Source: Mortierella alpina (taxonomy: Eukaryota; Mortierellomycota; Mortierellomycetes; Mortierellales; Mortierellaceae). From it: a stretch of 64,000 nucleotides of DNA. This document shows, piece after piece, positions 11,491 through 23,974 of this stretch (position 1 is the stretch's first letter; every line of letters begins with the position of its first letter). Below the pieces are notes generated by a model. That model was not told the DNA's origin. It saw only the letters and a program-made list of their open reading frames with translations, and did no database searches. A program made the position numbers and the translations under genes. The stretch spans positions 186,001 through 250,000 of the forward strand of contig JANATF010000007.1 of the NCBI GenBank assembly GCA_029449245.1, given 5' to 3'.

Positions 11491-11944
11491 CAGCGGCCGC
11501 ATCATACCAGACAGGTTTCCCCCCAGGTTGCAAGAGCTCGCGCTAGCCTCAGGTTGCTAGGCGCAGAATAATGAAGTTTGAAATCTTCTTGGCCGCGTCC
11601 CCCATGTCTGCTGATAGAGAGCATGGCCATCGAAGTCATTGGCGGCGTACGATCGCCGTACCGCCGGCTCTGTCAGCCTCTGCATGTCCGCCTCGTACCT
11701 CCGGACGTGCTTTCTGCAACAGAGTACATCATTTTGACGTTCCCCACGAGAGCATTAGTGGGTCATCTAGGCACTTACGTCCGTATACACACACCCTGCC
11801 CTCCGTGGAGTCGGTCTTCAGCTAGTTGAGACGTGTATGGAATGTATTAGTAAGTGGTATCCAGTTACTGTGCAACGGTCGAAAGGCATACTAATTTCCT
11901 TTACTGACCTTCGAGTGGAACTGTCTGTCTCTTGCCTGAATCTA

Positions 11945-12640
11945 TCCACAATACAGACGAAGAAGCTACATCGTGTATTTGATATTCTTGTATTTACCTC
12001 TTCCCAGTGCCCCTCCCTGTATATCGTCTTTTGAGCACGCGTCTATCGTCAAGTGAGTACGTTAGAACTTGTGCCATCAAGGACGCCAGCGAGTACTTGA
12101 CATTTCTGTACCGACCTTCTTTTTGTCCTCCTGGTTGCCAGCGGCCACATATGGTCAACGTGAGTACGATGGAGTTGCCGGTTAGAACTAGTGCCATCAA
12201 CGATACCATCGTGTATTTGGTATTTTATTATGTACATTATCCTGCTGCGCTTCCCTATACTTCTTCTAGCGCGCGGCCGCCTATCGTCAGAGTGAGTGCA
12301 ATGGAGTTGCCCTGTTTGAGCTTGTGCCATCAAAGACGCCAGCGAATATTTGACATTTCTGAACCGAGCTCCTCCCTGTACTTCTGCAGTAATCTATCAT
12401 CGAAGTGCGCGAGATGAAGAGGCTAGTTAGAAACTGTGACATCAAAGACGTTCACGAATACTTGAACAGTGTAAACTGCTGTGTACTGACCATCACCTTG
12501 AGCCTAGCTTCCGAGCAGCCTCCTGTCAACCAGAATGTGTAGGAAGAACTGGCAAGATAGAACCCACGCCTCTAAAGATGCAAACGAGTATGTGACATTT
12601 CCGTACCGGCCTTGTCCTCCTTCTAGCGCTTATGCACGGA
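11945..12640. repeat. Degenerate tandem repeat, about 110-135 bp unit
   Basis: A motif starting gttagaacttgtgccatcaa, followed by a block like gacgccagcgagtacttgac, recurs at roughly 12061, 12181, 12314, 12423 and 12560. A partial unit lies near 11945. Copies also share intervening blocks such as catttctgtaccgacctt and tatcgtcaagtgagtac. Identity between copies is moderate, so the array is old. No reading frame is maintained across units. Confidence 0.6.
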
Positions 12641-13039
12641 TTAACAGCAAGTCAGAACGAATGCTAGACAACCTTTGCAAAATCCTCTTACACCCCTAAA
12701 AGTTTTCACGCACACATAATACCACCACAGGCAAATGTGATAGTAAACAGCAGGTTCTGGCGTATAATGCCTTCTCCCGCCTAGCTGGCGGTGGTCTACT
12801 AGGCGTATCACTGGGATGCCGGTTATGTATGAGGAGTGCAGTTAGGATGAGAGGGTGCGTTGAAAAGACGTGAAGGCATAGTTTCATATGGCAAAGGATC
12901 ACGTCCATCAGTCTTCATCTTGACAACCGTTAATGATAGATTACTGAGTAGGGTGAGTAAGGAGAAAAGAGCAGTGTAGCGCGTCGTAACCTCATTCTTG
13001 CCATGCAAGAGTAGAGCGATATTGTCGGCTAGATGCACT

Positions 13040-14465
13040 TCCACGATCCCTGGTACCTCAAATTGTATTTATAACCAATTTCAAGAATGGGCAAGATTCA
13101 CGTCTCCATTGCAAAGGGCCTTGGCTTCGCCGAACGGGTCGATTCCGCAACTCAGATGGTGAAGATGAGTAAACCAAGAAAGCAGTGCCTGGCGTGATGT
13201 AGCAGACTCTCAGGGCGCCAGAAAAGTCGGTGGGAAGATTCAGGCGCCAAAAACTGCATTAGCAAAGTCGCCCGCCAAAGCTGAGGTCAGATGCTATGAG
13301 AGAGCCCTGGGAGCCGTAATGGCTCTCGATGGCTACTGGGTGGCCTGCGTAGAGGTGCCAGGCACTCAGCGCGATCCGATAGGACTCTGTGGTGCGCTAC
13401 ATGGTGTTTATACAGCATTATATGTATTCTTGCATGGGACACAAACCTAAAAAATGCACTGGCCCACTTTGCCTGAGATCCCAGGCACTTGCATATGGGC
13501 CATGCATCCATATGGTGCTTCTTATTGGCAGATCAGGGACGAATCTTGCAGATGCTCGTCGACTAGTGCCGAAATGCTTATAATGCGATATTGCCGGCAC
13601 GATGGGCTTGTCCAGAGTGAGGTCGACCGTCTGAGCTGCTTGAATTGCATTTATAACCAATTTCAAGAATCGGTGAGATTCGCCTTCGCAATGGGCCCTC
13701 TGCCTTTGAGAATGGGTCGATTCCGCAACTCAGATGGTGAAGACGAGCAAACCAAGAAAACAGTGCCTGGCGTGATGTAGCACACTCCCAGGGCTCGAGA
13801 AAAGTCGATGGAAGGATCACGCCAAAAAACTGAATTGGCAAAGTCGCTTTCCGAAGGTGAGGTCAGATTAGCAGAGAACGAGAGCTCTAAGGGACGCCAT
13901 GGCTCTCAATGGGTACCTAGTGCCCTGGTTAGCGGCGCCAGGCACTCAGTGCGACCCGGTAGGACTGTGTTGCGAGCTGTATGGTGCTTATACAGCATTA
14001 TATGTAAGTTTGCATAGCGCACGAACCTAAAAATAGGGCACTGGCCCACTGTGCCTGAGATCCCATGCACCTACATATGAGCCATGGCATCCATATCGTG
14101 CCTCTTATTGGCCGATCAGGGCCGGATCTTGCAGATGCGCGTCGACTAGTGCCAAAATACTTATAATGCGATACTGCCGGTACCGTGGGCTTGTCCAGCG
14201 CGAGGTCGATCATCCGAGCCGCTTGAATTACAATTATATCCAATTTCAAGAATGGGCAAGATTCGCCTTCGGAAAGGTACCTCCTACCTATGGCAAATGG
14301 GTTGACTCTGCAACTCAGACGGTGAAGATGAGTAAACCAAGAAAGCAGTGCCGGGCGTGATGCACCACATTCCCTGGGCTCGAGAAAAGTGGTTGGTATG
14401 ACGAGGCGTTAAAAACTCCATGAATCCAAAGTCGCGCATGCAAAAATGGCGCCATTAAAAAATCG
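13040..14465. repeat. Left arm of a large inverted repeat (two to three ~583-bp units)
   Basis: This arm is the reverse complement of 14920-16440. Across 13578-14360 the arms align without gaps to 15018-15800 (each pair of positions sums to 29378), with very few substitutions. Divergence rises outward of about 13550 and inward of about 14392. The arm itself consists of repeated units: landmarks near 13206, 13786 and 14378 recur about 580-590 bases apart. Short open frames in it mirror those of the other arm and look fortuitous. Confidence 0.9.
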
Positions 14466-14919
14466 CAAGCAGGCAAAGACACAGACAATTGTCCAAGGAT
14501 TGCAAGCCATCAAGCTTAGAGGATATTTCGAATTCTGGATAGAGCATACAGTGACTAGTGGAAGCCTTACTGTTGGGTATTAACTATCCTTGGCGTCAGG
14601 CGAACGTGAAGCGTTTGTGTAAGCAGGCGTCAAATAGAATATGACTATTTGCGAGTGGGTGGTGAGAGCATCTACCTCTTTTTGCCGCTCTCCTATCAAC
14701 CTTCACGGAATACGCTATCACGTATATAACGATACTCATGTCGACCGGTATGCGTGTTTTCGTAATGAAGAGGTGTCTACATCTTCACAGCTTATGCTTT
14801 GATGCTTCGAAGGCATATACATGCTATCGATGCCGCTTGTTTTGTTAAGTCTATGTTGTATCTACCCCGCGAAGAATGAAGGGTTGATACGCGAGAGAAC
14901 TGCCTTGTTGCTCTCAATG
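14466..14919. other. Unique spacer of the inverted repeat
   Basis: About 455 bases between the two arms. I see no gene and no internal repeat. It is the centre of symmetry (axis at about 14689). Confidence 0.6.
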
Positions 14920-16440
14920 TTTCAAAGGCGCCAGTTTCCATGCGCAACTTTGGACTCATAGAGCTTTTGGCGCCTGATCATACCATCGACTTTCTTGAGC
15001 CCAGGGAATGTGGTGCATCACGCCCGGCACTGCTTTCTTGGTTTACTCATCTTCACCGTCTGAGTTGCAGAGTCAACCCATTTGCCATAGGTAGGAGGTA
15101 CCTTTCCGAAGGCGAATCTTGCCCATTCTTGAAATTGGATATAATTGTAATTCAAGCGGCTCGGATGATCGACCTCGCGCTGGACAAGCCCACGGTACCG
15201 GCAGTATCGCATTATAAGTATTTTGGCACTAGTCGACGCGCATCTGCAAGATCCGGCCCTGATCGGCCAATAAGAGGCACGATATGGATGCCATGGCTCA
15301 TATGTAGGTGCATGGGATCTCAGGCACAGTGGGCCAGTGCCCTATTTTTAGGTTCGTGCGCTATGCAAACTTACATATAATGCTGTATAAGCACCATACA
15401 GCTCGCAACACAGTCCTACCGGGTCGCACTGAGTGCCTGGCGCCGCTAACCAGGGCACTAGGTACCCATTGAGAGCCATGGCGTCCCTTAGAGCTCTCGT
15501 TCTCTGCTAATCTGACCTCACCTTCGGAAAGCGACTTTGCCAATTCAGTTTTTTGGCGTGATCCTTCCATCGACTTTTCTCGAGCCCTGGGAGTGTGCTA
15601 CATCACGCCAGGCACTGTTTTCTTGGTTTGCTCGTCTTCACCATCTGAGTTGCGGAATCGACCCATTCTCAAAGGCAGAGGGCCCATTGCGAAGGCGAAT
15701 CTCACCGATTCTTGAAATTGGTTATAAATGCAATTCAAGCAGCTCAGACGATCGACCTCACTCTGGACAAGCCCATTGTGCCGGCAATATCGCATTATAA
15801 GCATTTCGGCACTAGTCGACGAGCATCTGCAAGAACCGGCCCTGATCGGCCAATAAGAGACGCCATATGGATGCCATGGCTCATATGTAGGTGCATGGGA
15901 TCTCAGGCACAGTGGGCCAGTGCCCTATTTTTAGGTTCGTGCGCTATGCAAACTTACATATAATGCTGTATAAGCACCATGCAGCTCGCAACACAGTCCT
16001 ACCGGGTCGCACTGAGTGCCTGGCGCCGCTAACCAGGGCACTAGGTACCCATTGAGAGCCATGGCGTCCCTTAGAGCTCTCGTTCTCTGCTAATCTGACC
16101 TCACCTTCGGAAAGCGACTTTGCCAATTCAGTTTTTTGGCGTGATCCTTCCATCGACTTTTCTCGAGCCCTGGGAGTGCGCTGCATCACGCCAGGCACTC
16201 TTTTCTTGGTTTGCTCATCTTCACTAATTGAGTTGCCTAATCGACCCATTCGGCATGGGTAGGGGACCTTTACGATGGCGAATCTTGCAAATTCTTGAAT
16301 TGGGCTGGATTTGCAATTCAAGCGGCTCGGACGATCGAGCTGGTTCAGGACAAGCCCGCTGTACTGGTAGTATCGCATTATATGCACCTCGGCACTAGTC
16401 GACCAGCATACAACGGCTCTGATCAGCTACTGAATTGCCG
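14920..16440. repeat. Right arm of the inverted repeat (about 2.5 units of ~583 bp)
   Basis: Unit boundaries, recognised by a block reading like ccatcgacttttctcgagccc, fall near 14969, 15553 and 16135, a period of 582-584 bases. The stretch at about 15270-15590 is nearly identical to 15860-16180, showing recent unit homogenisation within the arm, while the outermost partial unit (after 16200) is diverged. Confidence 0.9.
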
Positions 16441-16713
16441 GCCAACGCACTGGCGATGTCTGAGACTCACACACTGTCAGGGTGCTGAGATAGAGCAGCC
16501 GCGGCGGACACACACAAAGGATGGATGGTTTTCTTTGAATGAGCAGCCTTTTGTTTCTAAGACACGCTGAAGTCATGGCAATAGTCGCGCGGGCCTGAGA
16601 TGCTGGAACCAAGGGAATGTGCACTGTTTCACTATGAATATAGATCGGGTCAGAATCTGTTGGACCATTGTCAAGCTGCAATGTTTTAACGAAGAGCAAA
16701 AAAAAAAAAAAAA
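16430..16713 (+). mobile_element. 5'-truncated LINE-like 3' end with poly(A) tail
   Basis: The short frame around HTLSGC corresponds to HTLLEC near the end of the remnant at 9732-10430. The next ~60 bases match 10449-10512. The copy ends in an uninterrupted run of 16 A at 16698-16713, as expected for a target-primed insertion. Its 5' end abuts the inverted repeat. The coding part is broken by stops. Confidence 0.55.
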
Positions 16714-17407
16714 GGGTCCAGGAGCAACAACTGCGAGTTTTCCCTAACGGATGCTACTTGGCCAATACCAGTGTCGATGACGGGTCATCACGCTCAGCCT
16801 TGTATCCGTTCGCCGCTGTCGACGTATAGTCGAAGAGGGAGGCGTGAAGAAATGGTTTGGGAGGGGAGGGTTCCTTGCTTTGCGGATGCGGATGCTGATG
16901 TGTAGTTGAATTCGCAACGGCGCGCGTGTGCGGTGAGAGGAGGCCTATGTGCGGGATACATGCACTGGGACCCGATTAATGCACGGCAGTGAATAATGAG
17001 ACAATGATTGCCGGCAGCAGAGTAGAGCGAGGGTGCGTGGATAGACATCTGTGCAAGGTGAGGCCACTTGGTGAATCTCAAACTATTGGCTGCCCCTGAT
17101 TTCCTGCACTGCTGTGTCGACATGAAGTGAAACAAAACGCAAAGAGACCTGAGTAACGAAAACATTCCCCCGTTCCTCGCGTAGTTCGTTCCATCGACAG
17201 AGCGTTGAGTCTCGCGCGTCCCTCAGTCCACACTCAGTCCACACTCAGTCCTCTCAATTTTTTTTCTCTTATCGCCTCTTTCCTCTCTACCCTTTGTCAT
17301 TTTCTTTTTGTCTTCCGCCTCCCCTGCCCTCTCTTAATTTCGTGCCTCACTGTCTTGCAGTCGAGAACTATCACCATACTCCGTCCTTTGTCGGTTCATT
17401 CTCCCAG
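16714..17407. promoter_or_regulatory. Upstream region of the first kelch gene
   Basis: No gene seen. The last ~200 bases are pyrimidine-rich, resembling the leaders of other genes in this window. Confidence 0.4.
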
Positions 17408-19774
17408 ATGGGACTCGTCATACTCCCTCCTCCAACACACAGCCTAGCTGTAAGGTGCTCAAAGCACCATTCCACGAACCTTTTCATTCTCTTGAGGTTC
17501 ACTATCTCTGTTCTCCTCGCATCAACGCTTTCCTTCCAAGCCCTAGCCCAGTCCAGACCAGATGCAACCCTCAAATCATTTGCCTACACCTCTCTTGACG
17601 AGAAGACATTATACATCCATGGTGGCGAACTGGTGAACAGCCTTGCTTCCGATCAGTTTTTCGCCCTCGATCTTACTAAGCGCAGTTGGACTACCGATAA
17701 TCCTCCATGGAAAGCAATGACAAGGAACAAGGGTGGACCTCCAGGGATGAAAGGTCACACCATGGCCGTATCTACAGAATCAAAGGAGATATACTTTTGG
17801 GCACCAGCACCAAACCCCCCATTACTCCATACTTACAAATACACGGACGCTGCATGGAAAAGCACCACACTGCCAGAAGCCGCGCTCGTCTTGCAACCTA
17901 ATAATGATACAGCAGTCGCCGGGGAAGCTCGTGCCGTCTTTGATATTGCACATCATCACCTTGATGTGCTTTGCGGAAGCTTCTCCAAAGCCAAAATGAT
18001 GTCCTATCAACCATATGACAACACCTCTTTGGTACTCAACAGCCCTCTGGTAACCGGGAACAGCGCGCTCCCTCTCCAGATCACTCTAGGATATGCGGCT
18101 GCTTGGTCGACTTTAAAGTCTGTCATTATGACCTACGGGGGTATGACTTCTGATAAACAGATCTACAATACGAATGTATTGGAGTACGTTCGTGTCACCA
18201 CCGAAAAGGCTTACGATGAAGTATGGACAGTTCCCAAAGGGGTATGTAGCTCTTTGCGATGCTCTGATCAGCCCACGTTGTACCTTTTAGTTTTTCCCAT
18301 GACTCAGTTCCTCGTCTTCTTGTACTTGTGATCATACAGAATGCACCATCGGGAATAACTCCTGGTGAAATTGCTTACCATTGCATGGTACCTGGTAAGT
18401 ATTCGTGGCATATTTTTCCTCTCCTTTTTCATACCTACACTAATATTGTTCCATGTTCAATCTTACAGCTTACAAAGGCACAAAGATGGTTGTGTTTGGC
18501 GGTCGCACAAAAGATAATGCTGTTCGCGGGAGCATATACTTTCTGGATGTCCTGGAAATGAAGTGGTCGAAAGGTCCAGATGCTGACCCATCGCAATACC
18601 GATCTGATATGGCTTGTGCTGTTGCCGGGGACAACGTTGTGATCTGGGGAGGTACGTTTGAAAAATCTCTACGCTTAAATATGCAACCTTTCCTTGGCGC
18701 TGACGTCCCTCGCGTACTGTATTATTAATCACTTACCTACGCGTTTGAAATACAGGGCAAGATGCGAATAACCAACCTTTGAAGGATAACATGATTATCT
18801 TTAACATGCTGTTCAACGTGTGGACAAAGGAGTTCATTTTACCCGTCGCACCCCCCAACATCACCAACTACGTCCCCCCACCCAAACCCACAGCGACGGA
18901 GACCCCGACACCCACAGCAACACCGAAATCAGGAGTTGATGTCAAAGCTGCAACCATTGGAGGAGGAGTGGCTGGTGGAATTCTCTTTTTCTTGTTCATT
19001 GGATGCCTTCTCTACAGCCGTTTCCGTCGTCGGTTTCAACGACACCGGCCAGCTCCAGAAAATTCTGAGAGTCTTTCGCAACTCGACAAACTGTCAAACA
19101 AAAACTCGATGAGCCTGGATCTACCGCGCTCTCGCAATGGCTCAGCTCCTCAAGGCGACGGGACATTCGCCACTTCAAATTTTGCAAGGACTGACAATCA
19201 AGCATACGTCTCACCACCACAGATCGGCTCTGTGAGGTCACCATCGCCTTCTCGATTAACTTCGCCAAACCCGTCCTCGAGAGCCACAACACCATTAATC
19301 CGACATGGCTCTCCTAATGATCGCTATCGCCTCAAAGGCTACCATTCCGAGGGCGACCGCAGAGGGGTGGGGTCCGACAGTGACACTACATCCACCCGAA
19401 CCGGGCGACCCCCTGGATCATACTGGCGCCCGCAACAGCAGCATCCAGGCATGGCTGGCTATACCTCCAGTCCAAGCTCAGTACTACCCTCTCAGTATGC
19501 GTATCGACAGCGCGCGTATCAACAACAACATCCAGGCAGAGTCAAACTGCGGCCCTTGTATGCACAATGGCCTGATTCGAATATTGAATCGGATTACAGC
19601 AGCGGCTCAAGAAACTATCCCCTCCCCCCTCCAGCACAACATCGGCAGCGAGCACGAGTCCCGCGCGCCTATAATGATTTCACTGGTCCAAATGATCCAG
19701 AGCTGACAGAGCAAATCTTTCGCATGAAAGCTCAGCTACACCGTCTCCAAAGCCGAGTACATCAGCAACAATAA
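17408..19774 (+). CDS. Kelch-repeat single-pass membrane protein (copy 1)
   Basis: Four exons: 17408-18241, 18340-18394, 18469-18651 and 18756-19774, giving 696 residues. A hydrophobic segment at about residues 25-48 ending in ALAQS looks like a signal peptide or anchor. Kelch-type blades follow: residue patterns DEKTLYIHGG, DQFFALDL and W, then KMVVFGGR with an IYFLDV and a W, and DNVVIWGG, as expected for a beta-propeller. A Pro/Thr-rich stalk precedes one transmembrane helix at about 422-445, followed by RFRRRF, so the ~250-residue Ser/Pro/Gln-rich tail should be cytosolic. The predicted topology is an external propeller with an internal disordered tail. The ligand is unknown. It is the tandem paralogue of 21009-23487 with the same intron phases. 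Confidence 0.85.
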
Positions 19775-21008
19775 TGGTTAAAAAAAAAGAATCCACTAGA
19801 TTTATAATAATATTCAGCATGCCGTTACGGCTCTTTTCAGTGGTTGAGTGAACGATTGGCATTGGTGATGGATCTCTTGGATGTAAAAAACTAATGGAAT
19901 AAAAAGGGGTCCAAATGAGCCATCAAGAACGCGCGCTTAGCATTTCTCGGCTTTTCTAAGCTGTGGAAAGCAATGGCAGCTCGATCACAGGGCGCGGGCT
20001 TTTTGAAAGGGCAGAAGAAGATACAGGTAATGCACGAAGGCTCTTGGATGCAGAGAGAAGATTTTAGAGAGCGTGGCATAATCGCCCCCTTCTCGATCGA
20101 AGCCTCTACCACTCGTTGCTCTGGAGAAGAAAAAATCAGACAGGAGAGAACCGTGCGAGTCGGGTCTCAGCTAGTCCCCCCTGGCCAGCGCAGGGCCCGC
20201 TTCGGTTCCTGAGACGTTGGGTCGACCTTTTGAGGTATCGTTTCCAGTGCCGCGCAGGGAACCGTTCAAATTGCTCGGGGGCAGGCACTTTATGCTCTGC
20301 CCCTGAGCTGCCACAAAATCAGTATTAGAATCCCACAGCATCGAAACTCTTTCATCAACATGGCATTCTCCGTCCTGAACGCAGGGGGGATGACAGGCTA
20401 TCGAGAACAGTAAAACGAAGATGCAGTGAGTACACATAAAGTGAAGGTTTCCTAGGAGGAAGCGTTTCAGTGAAAATGACAATAATATGGTGCGTGTAGA
20501 CGAACTGGGGTCAAGCTGAGAATAAAATTATATCCCCTACCCTGCATGCTCTGTGTGTAACGCAATCATATTCAATGCGCTACTCTGTAACTCTTAAACA
20601 GCTCCTTGCCAGAATGCCAGCAAGGCAGAGCAAAGGTACTGCAGGGGCCGGGTGGGAGGAATGGGGGAATACACGGTGTTTTGTCGGTCCCAGGGCACTC
20701 ACTCGAAACGCGTCAGTCCTGCACAATTGCTCCTCTCTCTCCCTCCCTCTCTCTGTGACTCGAGCGTGCATCAGCATCCCTCATCCCCTTCTCTTCTTTC
20801 TTCTCTCGTTCTCTTCTCCCGCTACCTTTGCTTACCCTCCTGTTCCCGTTGCTCCCTCCAGGACTTGCTTACTATCTCCTCTCTACCCCTCTCCGTCCTG
20901 CGTCGTTCTCTTACTCGATCATCGTCACTCATCTCCAGCATCTCGCATAGTGTGCGCGTCCACCTCCTTCACGATTCTCTTCACCTAATACAGCACCTTC
21001 TTACCCTG
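19775..21008. promoter_or_regulatory. Region between the kelch paralogues
   Basis: About 1.2 kb without a convincing gene. The final ~250 bases are pyrimidine-rich, as before other genes here, and probably form the leader of the second kelch gene. Confidence 0.4.
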
Positions 21009-23487
21009 ATGGCACCCACCAGCCTTCGCCGCTCCCAACACAACCCATACACAGCATCATCTTCATCTCCAAAGAACTACTCCATTCCCACCCGTTCTCT
21101 ATTCAGGACCGCCGCCACTCTTTTCCTTTCCGCATCATTTACCTTACGAGCTTTCGCTCAAAATCCCGACTCGACACAAAGCTCCGCTTACACCACAGTT
21201 GATGAAAAGGCACTCTACGTGCAAGGAGGCCTTTCAAACTCCAGCCCTACCAACCAGTTCTACGCTCTCGACCTCACTGTTCTGAACTTCAATGCCTCCA
21301 GTCCACCATGGAAAGCCCTCAGTCTAGGCACTGGCGCGAACCCGTCTCCCAATACCACCTGGTCATCCATGACTCTCTCAGCCGACAGGAAAAACCTTCT
21401 CGTTTGGAATTCGCTCAATATCGCATCGTACAACATGGCAACCAATACTTGGCAGCCTGCTCTTACAATGCCAGCAGCCGCCAACTCGGGCGACGAAAGA
21501 GTGATGACAGTAGTGGACCCTGGCACGGGGACGATATATGCCTTCTCTGGGACCTCCAAAGGAAGCAAGATGCTTAGTTGGGCAGAATCCACTGGTGATG
21601 CTGTGGCGAAGCCTATGCCAGATATTGACACCATCGGTAACGAGATATTGACTCATTATGCCGCTGCCTGGTCCACGGTCCGGGAATCATTACTTGTCGT
21701 TGGAGGTTCGAAAGGGACTGTGGTGTCAAGGTTTTTGCTCGAGTACACTTCTAAAACAAATAGTTGGAAACGAGTGGTAAGTTCTTTACTCCAGAGTGTA
21801 TTATCTTTTGCGAAATACTTCAGTGCTGACAATGGTTGTTATATATACAAATAATGTTGCTTAGGGAGACACACCGCGCCAAGAAGGGTTGTTGGATGCC
21901 TGCATGGTCCCTGGTAATTATCTTCACAACTGTCGTCGGTCAACGGGAGATTTATGTGTACTCAATTAACCTGACGTTAATCTATTCTAAACACAGCTTA
22001 CAATGGGACCAAGATGGTGGTGTTCGGAGGCGACGCTAATTCTTCCCCCCCTTCGAAACTGGGAACTGTTTATATCCTCGACGTCAAAACGATTAAGTGG
22101 ACAAAGGGTGCTACTGTCAATGCAGGACAATCTCGGAGTGGGATGGCCTGCGCTGCTGCAGGAGACAATTTTGTCGTCTGGGGAGGTAAGAGCAACAAGC
22201 TGACCGCTCACTATCGATGATTGAAGGTATCAGTAATTGTAGCTAACAGTTTACCAATGTCATATAGGTACTGACAAGAATGGAAACCCCAATACACAGC
22301 CGATGATAATCTATAACATGAAAACCGACGCATGGACAAACCAATTCACCCTCCCTCCACCACCCCCACCTCCACCCTCGCCTACACCCTCACCTTCTAA
22401 GGGCTCCTCCACAGGCGGGACCGAATCCACTTTCCCCTCCTCATCTTCTTCATCCTCCTCCTCCTTGCCATCGAAATCAAATAAGGACACGACTGACACC
22501 TCCAACAACGTCTACCTCATCGGCGGGTTTGCCGCCGCAGTCGTTGTCCTGGCCATCATCGCCATCCTCGGCTACCGTCGTTACCGCACCAAGAAACCCC
22601 CCAAGGAGCTCACCAAGGAAGAATTCTACGCCGACTTTGAGAATAAGCACCATGCCGATGAGCGGGGTCAGCCCATGGACGAAGACTACCTTCGCGAACG
22701 CATGGCGCATCATCCACAACGTAGTCCCAGAATCTCACCACCGATAATGGACACTTACAATGCCAGATCCAGATCACGCTCGCCAGATGAGTACGATGAC
22801 GATAACGACAACGAGAGAAGAGTCCCCTCGGAAGAGCATTACAGGAGAGTGCCCTCGCCTGATCACTATAATCAAAGATCGTCCTCGCCCGTGTACGAGA
22901 TGCCTCCTCCTGTGCTCATGTCACGATCCACGCCTACGCCTCCTCCGTCTCGACGCGCTGCTGTCGCCGCCGCTGCGGCTGCTGCTTATTCGGACGACGG
23001 TCGCCATGGTTCTAAGGCCAGTTACCAAGGATCTGATGGCGGACGTAGAGGAGGAGGAGGAAGAGGAGGACGGGGCAGCAATGCGGGTAGCGGTGGTGCT
23101 AGTGCTGTGGGTAGTGCTGCTGGTGGTGGAGGAGGAGGGGGCTATGTCTCCGATAGCGACGATCCATCCACCCCTCGACACGACATGACCACTCGATCCT
23201 ACTCACCTTCACGATACCGTCAACCACGGTACCCACACCCAAACACGCCCTCGCCGCGCCCGACGCACAGCCAGTCATCGCCGTCTCAACAACAACAACA
23301 ATTCGAGCCGCATGGTCTTACGGCGCTGTCACCCGTTCATCATCAGGGGAACCGGATCCGGCCACAGAATAATCATGGTCGAGACCAGCAAGTGCATCCG
23401 GATGATTTGCGTGCTATGGACGATGCCACGCTGTATAGCCATGTGAAGGTCGTGATGCAGGCTGTGGATGAACGAAACCGTAGATAA
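21009..23487 (+). CDS. Kelch-repeat single-pass membrane protein (copy 2)
   Basis: Four exons: 21009-21776, 21865-21913, 21997-22185 and 22268-23487, giving 741 residues. The layout matches copy 1: a hydrophobic signal-like segment at about residues 31-50, a kelch propeller (DEKALYVQGG, KMVVFGGD, IYILDV, DNFVVWGG), a proline- and serine-rich stalk, one transmembrane helix at about 417-437 followed by RRYRTKK, and a long cytosolic tail. The tail is more extreme than in copy 1, with RS-like, alanine, glycine and glutamine runs (about 22760-23310). Intron phases are 0, 1 and 1 in both genes, and exons 2+3 total 238 coding bases in each, so the pair arose by duplication after the introns were in place. 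Confidence 0.85.
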
Positions 23488-23974
23488 TCTCCCACTGACT
23501 CTCATATTACATATAAAAGTTTTTAATGACATTATGAACAATTTTTTTATTCAATTTTTGGGGCTCCTCCTCATGCTGGAGAGGAATATTTTTATGAGGA
23601 GTTTATAAGCTGAGGAGATCTATAGGGTGTAGAAAAGGGATGAAAAAAAAAAAACGATATGATACAACCAAAAGAAAATAATGCAAATAGGAATGAAGCT
23701 GTCGTGAAGGATATAGATAAAAATAAAATAAAAGTAGTTGTGAATCACCACACTGCCAAGATGAATGTTCTCATCCTCATTTCTTTTGAACTTTGGATGT
23801 TTGCTACAACGCGATCCATGTATGACGCAATGATTGGAACGAACTCTATGCCATGCTGGGTTTGAACGATCGAGGGTCCGGCAACCCGGGAGAGTGAGAG
23901 AGAAAGGTTCAAAAAAGCGAGGTGGTTGAAAAAAAAAAAAGGCAAGCGTGTCCCTTCAGTCATTTTTTTTCCGT
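23488..23974. other. Convergent 3' region
   Basis: AT-rich sequence between the kelch gene and the convergent G-alpha gene. It has A-runs near 23644 and 23930. No gene seen. Confidence 0.5.

Noticed and set aside
13040-16440. Several 60-150 codon frames inside the inverted repeat, identical between arms
   Set aside because: Frames occur on both strands of the same DNA and mirror each other because of the repeat. None has a recognisable domain or a codon pattern favouring one strand.
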